Source: Gammaproteobacteria bacterium (GTDB lineage Bacteria; Pseudomonadota; Gammaproteobacteria; Thiohalorhabdales; Thiohalorhabdaceae). From it: a stretch of DNA of 8,686 nucleotides. Below the pieces are notes generated by a model, which was not told where the DNA came from, did not search any database, and saw only the letters and a program-made list of their open reading frames with translations. Positions 1 to 6,082 of the stretch are shown one piece after another. The stretch lies in assembly GCA_018609925.1 (NCBI GenBank), contig JAHEOG010000184.1:1-8686 (forward strand), written 5' to 3'. Position 1 is the stretch's first letter, and every line of letters starts with the position of its first letter. Both the position numbers and the translations under genes were made by a program.

Positions 1-34
1 AGTTTGTCTTTGCCGTTGTCTTGGCCTTCCTCCC

Positions 35-592
35 TTACGGTCCCCCAGGATTGGGGTTGGCCGGTCCCCCAGGGTTGGGGTTGGCCGGTCCCCCAGGATT
101 GGGGTTGGCCGGTCCCCCAGGGTTGGGGCTGGCCGGCCCCCCAGGATTGGGGTTGGACGGTCCTCCGCCCGAAGGTTCACCACCGGGCGGTTCAACTCCG
201 GAAGGAGGGCCTGTTCCGCCAGGCCCTCCGGGGCTGGCCCGCTGCTCCTCGCGGACATCCTGGGCGCGCTCCCGCACCTCCTGGCCGAACTCGCGGCCCC
301 GCTCTCGGGCCTCGTCACGGGCTTCCCCCGCCGTCTCCTGGCCGAACTGGGACGCCTCGTTTCCCGATTCGGGCCCCTCCTCGGAGGAGGATTCCTGCTG
401 CCCCGCATCCCCCCTCGGGGCATTGGTCCCTTGCGCCGGCTCGGGCAGCTCGATGCGGTTGCTTACCGGCCCGGAGTCGTCGGGGTCCTCCACCACGTCC
501 ATGGTCACTTCCGGGTCGGCCCCCCAGGCGACAGTGCCCGGCAGGAGGAGCAGTCCCAAAGCGATCCACCATAGCGATCGGAGCCGTAGCAT
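35..592 (-). CDS. Exported low-complexity protein with C-terminal Pro/Gly/Asn octapeptide repeats, unknown function
   Basis: I do not recognise this 185-residue protein. Residues 1-24/25 form a signal peptide: basic start, Trp/Leu-rich core, then AWGA, with A22 and G24 fitting an AxG cleavage site. The mature part begins with an acidic stretch (about 26-80), then a charged helix-prone segment at about 80-118 rich in Glu, Arg and Gln in which the motif FGQE occurs twice (83-86 and 102-105). From 121 it is Pro/Gly-rich, ending in near-identical copies of NPNPGGPA. The ATG at 592-590 has GAGG six bases upstream (599-602). It is the last gene of the sigma/anti-sigma operon, 34 bases after the anti-sigma stop, so it is probably controlled by that sigma factor. 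No cysteines, no LPXTG and no lipobox are visible. A soluble periplasmic or surface-associated role is inference. The signal peptide, ribosome site and operon position favour this strand over the open frames on the other strand. Confidence 0.75.
   Translation of the reverse strand: MLRLRSLWWIALGLLLLPGTVAWGADPEVTMDVVEDPDDSGPVSNRIELPEPAQGTNAPRGDAGQQESSSEEGPESGNEASQFGQETAGEARDEARERGREFGQEVRERAQDVREEQRASPGGPGGTGPPSGVEPPGGEPSGGGPSNPNPGGPASPNPGGPANPNPGGPANPNPGGPANPNPGGP
41..160 (-). repeat. Five tandem 24-bp repeats encoding PNPGGPAN-type octapeptides
   Basis: Five contiguous 24-base units lie at 41-64, 65-88, 89-112, 113-136 and 137-160. They differ at only a few positions: an A/G alternation after cccccagg, one T to C in unit 4, and a C/T start and A/C change in unit 5. 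The period is a multiple of three and lies inside the exported protein, so unit gain or loss would keep the frame. The A/G alternation in units 1-4 suggests some expansion by 48-bp pairs. Confidence 0.95.
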
Positions 593-626
593 TTCGGACC
601 TCGTAGCATCCCCTTTGTTGGCTAGG

Positions 627-1289
627 CTAGGCGGCCGGCCCCTCCGTCAGGCTGAGTCCGCCCGTGGGCTCGGGCTCCTGAGGCTGCAGGCGCAACCGGA
701 ACTCGCGTCGGGAGTCGCCGTGCTCCAGCCGAGCAGCGAGAGCCCGCTCCGTTATGGAGCGCAGGATGACCGGGAGCTCCAGCACGTTGCGCCCCGCCTC
801 CAGGGTGGTGCGCCAGGAGAGCTCTCGCTGATTGGGATAGCCCGCCAGCTCAACCCCTTCCGGTACCTTCACCGTGAGGGTCACCTCCTCCAGGCGCTCG
901 GAGCTGTTGAAGACGAGGCTCACCTTTTCCGGCTGATTCGGCGTCACCGCGACCATCCGGGTGCCTTCCAAGGGATCTTGCCGGGTATCCAAGGCCAGCC
1001 ACCCCGCGGCCACCGCCAGCAGGAGGCTGGCTGCGGCGGCGAGGGCCCCCATCTGGCGCCGGGCCCGGGCTGTTCGGGCACGGGCCTGCATGGCCCGCTC
1101 CAGCAGATCCCCCGAGGGGGGCGGGACCGCCATCTCCCGAAGGGCGCCCTGCAGGTCCCGGGCTTCCTGGAGGCGCCGGGAGCAAGCCCCGCACTCGGCG
1201 AGGTGCTCGGAAACGGCCCGCTCCGTGGCCTCGGCCAAGCGGCCGTCCAGGTAGTCGTCCAGGTGCTCCCGGAGCGTCTCGCAGCTCAT
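627..1289 (-). CDS. Membrane anti-sigma factor with N-terminal ZAS (zf-HC2) zinc finger
   Basis: A 220-residue protein likely to hold the upstream ECF sigma factor inactive at the inner membrane. Residues 1-45 are a ZAS anti-sigma zinc-binding domain with C3, H29, C33 and C36 (the HxxxCxxC signature). A linker rich in Arg/Ala leads to one membrane helix at about 80-100. Residues 101-220 should be periplasmic and look beta-rich, with a stretch around VTLTVKVPEGVELAGYP that I cannot assign to a family; this is the presumed sensor. The start is the ATG at 1289, with GGGAGAAG nine bases upstream (1299-1306). It overlaps the preceding gene's stop as ATGA, so translation is coupled. An open frame extends further upstream, but there it overlaps the small zinc-finger gene and lacks a better ribosome site. 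The family role is established; the partner and the signal are inferred from gene order. Confidence 0.85.
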   Translation of the reverse strand: MSCETLREHLDDYLDGRLAEATERAVSEHLAECGACSRRLQEARDLQGALREMAVPPPSGDLLERAMQARARTARARRQMGALAAAASLLLAVAAGWLALDTRQDPLEGTRMVAVTPNQPEKVSLVFNSSERLEEVTLTVKVPEGVELAGYPNQRELSWRTTLEAGRNVLELPVILRSITERALAARLEHGDSRREFRLRLQPQEPEPTGGLSLTEGPAA

Positions 1290-1495
1290 GCCCGTATGCT
1301 TCTCCCAAGAGATTCGGAGGGCGCCTCGCTGTCCCGCATCTGGACCCGGCCCCCGTTCACGTAGGTGGACTGGAAGAGGTAGCCGGCGCACTCTTCACAG
1401 CCACTCAGGTGACACTCCAGGGCCCGGCGGTCGGCAACCTCCATGGCCCCCCGAAGGTACACCGCGAGCTGCCGCTGTACTTGGCTGCAGATCAT
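1286..1495 (-). CDS. Small soluble ZAS zinc-finger (zf-HC2) protein
   Basis: A 69-residue protein consisting almost only of a ZAS-type zinc finger: C3, H29, C33 and C36, with the core HLSGCEEC. There is no membrane helix; the tail from about residue 45 is polar and looks disordered. It lies between the sigma factor (38-base gap) and the membrane anti-sigma gene (ATGA overlap at 1286-1289). A very strong ribosome site, AAAGGAGG, lies six bases before the ATG. Its zinc finger aligns without gaps to that of the next gene, with 13 of the first 36 residues identical by eye, including all four ligands plus Y13, L14 and G16. It could be a second, cytosolic anti-sigma factor, a zinc/redox-sensitive modulator, or a remnant of a duplicated anti-sigma gene. 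The intact ligands and ribosome site argue against decay. A longer in-frame reading upstream exists but overlaps the sigma gene. Confidence 0.8.
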   Translation of the reverse strand: MICSQVQRQLAVYLRGAMEVADRRALECHLSGCEECAGYLFQSTYVNGGRVQMRDSEAPSESLGRSIRA

Positions 1496-1501
1496 AGTCG
1501 G

Positions 1502-1509
1502 CCTCCTTT
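1502..1509 (-). promoter_or_regulatory. Strong Shine-Dalgarno for the 69-residue zinc-finger gene
   Basis: On the minus strand AAAGGAGG lies six bases before the ATG at 1495. It fixes the start of this short gene and implies that it is translated well relative to its neighbours, whose ribosome sites are weaker (AGGGAAGG for the sigma factor, GGGAGAAG for the anti-sigma factor). Confidence 0.75.
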
Positions 1510-1533
1510 CACCCAGTGACACGCAGGAGACCG

Positions 1534-2088
1534 TCAAAAGGTTCCATCCTCGGTGAGAAGCCTTCGGATCCGGGCCCGCGCCCGATGGAGCCGGGATTTC
1601 AGGGTGCCCGTGGGGACCTCCAGGATGGTGGTCATCTCCACCAGGGTGTATCCCTCCATGTCGTGCAGTGCCAGCACCGCCCGGTGCTCGTGGCTCAGCT
1701 GGGCAAGTGCCTCCTCGATCTGTGCCTGGGTGAACCGGTCCTGGACAGCCCGCTCGGGGCCGGGGTTGTCGGAGGCCATGCGATCGAAGGGGTCCCCCCG
1801 ATCGTCCTCCGGGTCCTCGTTGCTGCCCCACAGCCGCAGGCGGGAGCGCTTGCGGTGCTGGTCAACGAACTGGTTGTACAAGACTCGGGTCAGCCAGGGC
1901 CGGAGCTGATCCACGCGGGCCAGCTCCTCCACCCGCGGGTAGAGCTTGACCAGCAGGTCCTGGACCAGGTCCTCGGCCTCTTCCCGCCGACCGGTGAAGC
2001 GGTAGGCCATGCGGTAGAGGTGATCCACATGGGGACCGACCAGCGCCTCGAAATCGGCGGCCGGTCCACTATCCCCGGAAGAGGACAT
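1534..2088 (-). CDS. ECF-family RNA polymerase sigma factor (sigma-70 family)
   Basis: A 184-residue extracytoplasmic-function sigma factor, the usual size for the group. Region 2 covers roughly residues 13-85, including DHLYRMAYRFTGRREEAEDL and the RPWLTRVLYNQFVDQHRKR segment that binds core polymerase and the -10 element. An acidic linker follows (NEDPEDDRGDPFDRM). Region 4 lies at about 123-180, with the helix-turn-helix in GYTLVEMTTILEVPTGTLKSRLHRAR, which reads the -35 element. There is no region 1 or 3 and no obvious C-terminal extension. I chose the ATG at 2088 (AGGGAAGG four bases upstream). An in-frame TTG at 2112, eight codons earlier, with AAGGA in front of it, is an alternative. 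It heads the minus-strand operon with two zinc-finger proteins, so it is very likely controlled by anti-sigma binding and perhaps autoregulated. The target genes cannot be read from this window. Confidence 0.92.
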   Translation of the reverse strand: MSSSGDSGPAADFEALVGPHVDHLYRMAYRFTGRREEAEDLVQDLLVKLYPRVEELARVDQLRPWLTRVLYNQFVDQHRKRSRLRLWGSNEDPEDDRGDPFDRMASDNPGPERAVQDRFTQAQIEEALAQLSHEHRAVLALHDMEGYTLVEMTTILEVPTGTLKSRLHRARARIRRLLTEDGTF

Positions 2089-2200
2089 GGTGCCTTCCCT
2101 GAACGGCCCCAAAACGGTTCCTTCTGGGGTTCCTCTCCCAAGCCAGAAACCCCGAGTATGTTATAAAGCGAGGCCCCGGCCCAGCCCATTGGGAGCCCCG
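2089..2200. promoter_or_regulatory. Divergent promoter region between the sigma operon and the MoxR operon
   Basis: Both operons must start in this 112-base gap. It contains an AT-rich patch at 2157-2167 (TATGTTATAAA), conspicuous against the GC-rich surroundings, which could be a -10 element for the plus strand; I see no good -35 at the expected distance. On the minus strand GGAACC occurs twice in direct repeat, 12 bases apart (2133-2128 and 2121-2116). This resembles the GGAAC core of ECF -35 elements, but no convincing -10 follows at 16-17 bases. The MoxR ribosome site GGGAG is at 2191-2195. Exact promoters are not resolved. Confidence 0.4.
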
Positions 2201-3118
2201 ATGAACAGTCCCGTAGCCAACCTCCTGGATCCCCTCAATCGGGTGATCCTGGGCAAGGAGACCGAGACTCGCCTGGCGCTCGCCTGCCTCCTCGCCCGCG
2301 GGCACCTCCTGATCGAGGACCTTCCCGGTGTGGGCAAGACCACCCTGGCGCGGGCCCTGGCCCGCCTCCTGGGCCTGGAGCTCCAGCGCATCCAGTTCAC
2401 CAGCGACCTCCTGCCCGCCGATATCATCGGGGCTTCCGTCTTCGAGCGCGCCAGCGGCACCTTCGTGTTCCATCCGGGACCCCTGTTCGCCCAGCTGGTG
2501 CTGGCCGACGAGATCAACCGCGCCACCCCGAAGACCCAAAGCGCCCTCCTGGAGGCCATGGGGGAGGCCCAGGTCACCGTGGAGGGGCAAAGCCGGTCCT
2601 TACCGGCCCCCTTTTTCGTCATCGCTACGCAGAATCCGCTGACCCAGGTGGGCACCTTCCCCTTGCCGGAGTCTCAGCTCGACCGCTTCCACATGCGGAT
2701 CTCCCTGGGCTTCCCCGACCCCCGTTCCGAGCGGGAGCTGCTGGAGGGGCAGGATCGCTCGGAGCTGGTACCCACCCTGGAGCCCGCCCTGGAACCCGCC
2801 GAGCTCGCGGACCTGCAGGAGCGGGTTACCCGGGTACATACCTCGCCCGCCCTGCTCGACTACATCCAGCACCTGCTCAACCATACCCGCTCCGATGGGC
2901 GCTTCCGGATGGGGCTGTCCCCCCGGGCCGGACTGACGCTGCTGCGGGTGGCGCAGGCCTGGGCCTTCATCGACGGCCGGGAAGGGGTCCTGCCCGAGGA
3001 CGTGCAGGCGGTATTCCCGGCGGTGGCCGGACACCGCCTCCATCCGATCGCCTTCGACGAGGCCCGTACCTCCGACGAGGATACCGCCCAGCTCCTGGCG
3101 GAGGTAGCCATCCCGTGA
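2201..3118 (+). CDS. MoxR-family AAA+ ATPase
   Basis: A 305-residue AAA+ ATPase of the MoxR family, thought to act as a chaperone for protein complex assembly together with partners encoded beside it. Walker A is GVGKTT (G43 to T48, with K46). Walker B is LVLADE with D103 and E104, followed by INRATPKTQSALLEAM, typical of MoxR. Sensor 1 is in FFVIATQNP (N145), and the LPESQLDRF motif (156-163) carries the conserved arginine R162. The C-terminal lid domain includes SPRAGLTLLRVAQAWA. The length matches the family. The start is the ATG at 2201, with GGGAG five bases upstream; the frame is open further upstream but enters the promoter gap and has no better site. It is the first gene of the plus-strand operon and is followed after 13 bases by its usual DUF58 partner. 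The family is certain; the substrate is unknown. Confidence 0.95.
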   Translation: MNSPVANLLDPLNRVILGKETETRLALACLLARGHLLIEDLPGVGKTTLARALARLLGLELQRIQFTSDLLPADIIGASVFERASGTFVFHPGPLFAQLVLADEINRATPKTQSALLEAMGEAQVTVEGQSRSLPAPFFVIATQNPLTQVGTFPLPESQLDRFHMRISLGFPDPRSERELLEGQDRSELVPTLEPALEPAELADLQERVTRVHTSPALLDYIQHLLNHTRSDGRFRMGLSPRAGLTLLRVAQAWAFIDGREGVLPEDVQAVFPAVAGHRLHPIAFDEARTSDEDTAQLLAEVAIP

Positions 3119-3131
3119 GCGCGGCCGGCTA

Positions 3132-4100
3132 ATGGCCTTCCTGCGCCGACCTCGAGCTCGCCTCGCGGCCCTCTTGGACCGTTGGATTGCCCGTCGCATG
3201 GGGCGCCAGGGCCGGGCCGTTCGGCTCGACTACCCACGGATCTACATCCTTCCCTCCCGCGCCGGGCTCGGCTTCGCCGCCACCGTGGTGACCCTGTGGC
3301 TGATCGCGGTGAATTACAGCAGCAGCCTCGCCCATCTGCTGGCATTCCTGCTAGTGGGCATCGGCTTCGCCGCCATGCTCCATACCTTCCGTAACCTGCT
3401 CGGGATCACCGTGGCGAGTGGGGGCGCTCCCCCCGTCCATGCTGGGGGAACCGCCCGGTTCCGGGTGGGGCTCTCCGAGGGAGCCGGCCGGTCCCGGAAG
3501 GATCTGGGGCTGGTCCGCATGGGGGCGGCAAGCGCGGCCGCCGATGTCCCCGCCTGGGGAGAGGGCTGGCTGGACCTGGAGGTGCCCGCCGCGCATCGGG
3601 GTCGGCTCCGGCCCGGGCGCCTCGCTGTAGCCACCCCCTTCCCGACGGGATTGTTCCGGGCGTGGTCGTGGCTGGAGCCGGACTGGGCCTGCCTCGTCTA
3701 TCCCCGGCCCGAGACCGGTCCCGTTCCCGCTCCGGAGGATGTTGCGGGCGTCGGACGCGGCGGGCGGTTCGGGGAGGGGGACGAGGACTTCCGGGGACTG
3801 CGCCGGTACCAGGCGGGGGACTCTCCCCGCCACGTGGCCTGGCGCCTGGTAGCTCGCGGCCAGGACCTCCACACCAAGCAGTTCGCCGGCCAGGCGCCCT
3901 CCCGGATTTGGCTGGATTGGCACGCCCTGCCGGGGATGGGTGCCGAGGCGCGCATCGCTCGCCTAACCCGGTGGATCCTGGATGCCGAGCGGGTGGGCCG
4001 GATATATGGCCTGCGCCTGCCTGCGGAAGCGATCCTCCCGGGCCAGGGTGCGGCCCATCGCCACCGCTGTCTGGAAGCACTCGCCCTCCTGGAGACCTGA
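3132..4100 (+). CDS. DUF58 domain membrane protein
   Basis: A 322-residue protein of the DUF58 family, regularly encoded between MoxR and a transglutaminase-like protein. After a basic N-terminus there are two membrane helices at about 44-61 and 65-84, then a beta-rich soluble region. The DUF58 signature follows: D219 F R G L R R Y Q A G D230, R233 and W237, corresponding to DxRxYxxGDxxRxIxW of the family. The C-terminal part is probably a degenerate von Willebrand-A-like fold, as often proposed for DUF58, and is short here. The ribosome site before the ATG at 3132 is poor, so translation may be coupled to the MoxR stop 13 bases upstream. Its stop overlaps the tgpA start by one base (TGATG). 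Presumed to be an inner-membrane partner of the MoxR ATPase; its biochemical role is unknown. Confidence 0.92.
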   Translation: MAFLRRPRARLAALLDRWIARRMGRQGRAVRLDYPRIYILPSRAGLGFAATVVTLWLIAVNYSSSLAHLLAFLLVGIGFAAMLHTFRNLLGITVASGGAPPVHAGGTARFRVGLSEGAGRSRKDLGLVRMGAASAAADVPAWGEGWLDLEVPAAHRGRLRPGRLAVATPFPTGLFRAWSWLEPDWACLVYPRPETGPVPAPEDVAGVGRGGRFGEGDEDFRGLRRYQAGDSPRHVAWRLVARGQDLHTKQFAGQAPSRIWLDWHALPGMGAEARIARLTRWILDAERVGRIYGLRLPAEAILPGQGAAHRHRCLEALALLET

Positions 4101-6082
4101 TGTCCGGCCCCGATCGCGTCCATCCCCGGACGCTTGAGGCCCTCCTCCTGGTCCTGGGGCTGGTCCTGGTTCCCCACGCCCTGCGCCTCCCGCTCTGGGT
4201 GATAGGGACGGTGGTGGCGCTGGGCCTCTGGCGGCTGGGGGTTGCCCGGCGGGGCTGGCCCGTTCCGGGCCGGTGGTCGCGACGAGTGCTGACAGCGGGG
4301 CTGGTGGCCGGGGTGGGCTTGAGCTACGGCACGATCATGGGCCTGGAAGCCGGCCTGGGTGTCATCTGCGTCATGGGGGCGCTGAAGCTCACCGAGCTGC
4401 GGTCCCTTCGGGACGCGGTGGTCCTGATCCTGCTGGGGTTCTTCCTGGTTGCGGCCCAGCTCCTGTTCGACCAGTCCCTGGCCAGCGGGGCCTATCTCTT
4501 CGCCGGGGCGTGGGGGCTAACCGCCGTGCTGATCGCGGTGCACCGGAGCGCCGGGGAGCCCCGGCCCTGGCGTTACGGGGGACTGGCAGGGGCAATGGTG
4601 GCCCAGGCGATCCCCATCGCCGCGGTCCTGTTCGTGCTCTTCCCCCGGATCGATGGGCCGCTACTGGGGAGCCCGGGCGGGGGGTCGGCCCGGACCGGCC
4701 TGGATGACCATATGGACCCCGGGGCCATCAGCCGGCTCTCCCGCTCCGGCGAGGTGGCCTTCCGGGTCACCTTCGAGGACGGTCCCCCGAGCCCGTCACT
4801 TTGGTACTGGCGGGGTCCGGTACTGACCCGCTACGACGGTCGCGCCTGGCTGGCCCCGGAGCGCAGGTCCGGCTCCGGCGCGCGGGCCCGCAATACCGGC
4901 CGGGCCGTGGCCTATCGCGTCATGCTGGAGCCCCACCACCGCCATTGGCTCTTCGCCCTGGACCTTCCAGGGAGCTCGCCTCCGGAGGGGCGCCTCGACC
5001 GCACTCTGACCCCGCTCGCCGAATCCCGGGTTCGCCAGCTCCGGGGCTACGAGATGCGCTCCTTTCCCCAGTTCCGTCTGGAGCCTCGGCTGGCATCGGA
5101 GCGCCGCGAGCGCTACCGGGCGCTTCCCGAATCGGGTCATCCCCAAGCCCGAGAGTTGGCCCGGAGCTGGGCGGAGGGAGCCGAAAGTCCCGCCGAGGTG
5201 GTGGAGAAGGGCCTGGAGCTCTTCCGCGAGGGGGGATTCCGGTATACGCTGACCCCACCCCAGTCCCCGGGAAAGAACTGGATCGACGGCTTCCTGTTCG
5301 ACACCCGGGCCGGGTTCTGTGGCCACTTTGCCGGTTCCTTTGCCTTCCTGATGCGCGCAGCGGGGGTACCCGCCCGGGTGGTTACCGGCTATCTGGGGGG
5401 GGACATGCCTCCCGATGAAGACTACATGGTGGTGCGCCAATCCGATGCCCACGCCTGGACGGAGGTGTGGCTGCCCGAGCAGGGGTGGCGGCGGATTGAT
5501 CCCACCGTCACGGTCAGCCCGGCCCGGCTGGAGCAAGGCCTGGCCGAGGCGGTGCCGAACGAGGAACCGGTTCCGGATAGGGCCCGGTCCGACGGCGGCC
5601 TGTGGCAGGGGGTCCGCTGGCGGGTGGACGCCTTGGTTACAGCCTGGAACCGCTGGGTCCTGGCCTACGGTCCGGGGCAGCAGCGCCAGCTCCTCCAGCG
5701 TCTGGGCCTGGAGCGGTGGCCGGAGATGGTGACGCTGCTGGCGGGGGCGCTCGGGGTCGCCGGTGGCTCGGTTGCGCTCTGGGTCCTGGCTCGCCGCCGG
5801 CCCTGGCCGGATCCGCCGGCGAGGATCTACGCGCGGTTCGAGCGCAAGCTGGCCCGGGCGGGTCTGCCTCGGGCCCCGACCGAAGGCCCGGAGGCCTTCG
5901 GCGAGCGGGCTGCCGCCGCCTTCCCGCAACGGGCCCACACCATCCGGGCGATTACGGCCGCCTACACCCGGCTGCGCTATGGGGTCGGGGAGGGCTCCGC
6001 CAGCCTGGCCCAGCTCCGGCGCTGGATCGCCCGCCTACGGCTGCCGAGAGGGACGAGCCCACGGGAGCCCGATTCGCCATGA
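4100..6082 (+). CDS. tgpA: TgpA-type membrane transglutaminase-like protein (DUF3488, transglutaminase core, DUF4129)
   Basis: A 660-residue inner-membrane protein resembling Pseudomonas aeruginosa TgpA, which has a periplasmic transglutaminase-like domain. The N-terminal half (about 10-180) has six or so membrane helices of the DUF3488 type, ending in VLFVLFPRIDGPL. The periplasmic part includes the DUF3488 tail and a transglutaminase core with an intact triad: C407 in GFCGHFAGSFAFLMR, H451 in SDAHAWTEVW and D467 in WRRIDPT. A last membrane helix at about 543-565 is followed by a cytosolic DUF4129-like segment at about 575-635. The start is the ATG at 4100, overlapping the DUF58 stop; the frame is open upstream, but that part lies across the DUF58 gene. 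Its stop overlaps the next start (ATGA). The family has the papain-like fold; whether it cross-links, cleaves or deamidates, and on what substrate, is not settled. An envelope role is inferred. Confidence 0.93.
   Translation: MSGPDRVHPRTLEALLLVLGLVLVPHALRLPLWVIGTVVALGLWRLGVARRGWPVPGRWSRRVLTAGLVAGVGLSYGTIMGLEAGLGVICVMGALKLTELRSLRDAVVLILLGFFLVAAQLLFDQSLASGAYLFAGAWGLTAVLIAVHRSAGEPRPWRYGGLAGAMVAQAIPIAAVLFVLFPRIDGPLLGSPGGGSARTGLDDHMDPGAISRLSRSGEVAFRVTFEDGPPSPSLWYWRGPVLTRYDGRAWLAPERRSGSGARARNTGRAVAYRVMLEPHHRHWLFALDLPGSSPPEGRLDRTLTPLAESRVRQLRGYEMRSFPQFRLEPRLASERRERYRALPESGHPQARELARSWAEGAESPAEVVEKGLELFREGGFRYTLTPPQSPGKNWIDGFLFDTRAGFCGHFAGSFAFLMRAAGVPARVVTGYLGGDMPPDEDYMVVRQSDAHAWTEVWLPEQGWRRIDPTVTVSPARLEQGLAEAVPNEEPVPDRARSDGGLWQGVRWRVDALVTAWNRWVLAYGPGQQRQLLQRLGLERWPEMVTLLAGALGVAGGSVALWVLARRRPWPDPPARIYARFERKLARAGLPRAPTEGPEAFGERAAAAFPQRAHTIRAITAAYTRLRYGVGEGSASLAQLRRWIARLRLPRGTSPREPDSP

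Noticed and set aside
41..160. CRISPR array
   Set aside because: The 24-bp units are contiguous with no unique spacers, and they encode a peptide repeat.
4..606. Plus-strand frame encoding Trp-rich GWPVPQ repeats
   Set aside because: Another reading of the same 24-bp repeat. The minus-strand frame has the signal peptide, ribosome site and operon context.
21..1364. Long plus-strand open frame (447 codons) starting with collagen-like GPPGLGLA repeats
   Set aside because: It is antisense to three well-supported minus-strand genes, has no ribosome site or domain, and its repeats are simply the other strand of the 24-bp repeats. High GC keeps such frames open.
2087..2200. N-terminal extension of MoxR by 38 residues
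   Set aside because: The extension crosses the divergent promoter gap, has no family similarity, and the ATG at 2201 has a ribosome site and begins where MoxR proteins normally begin.
3662..4099. N-terminal extension of TgpA by 146 residues
   Set aside because: It lies over the DUF58 gene in another frame and is Arg/Gly/Pro-rich; the ATG at 4100 opens directly into the expected DUF3488 region.
4796..5938. 380-codon minus-strand open frame inside tgpA
   Set aside because: Antisense to the transglutaminase core with its intact catalytic triad; Pro/Gly/Arg-rich composition and no recognisable domain.
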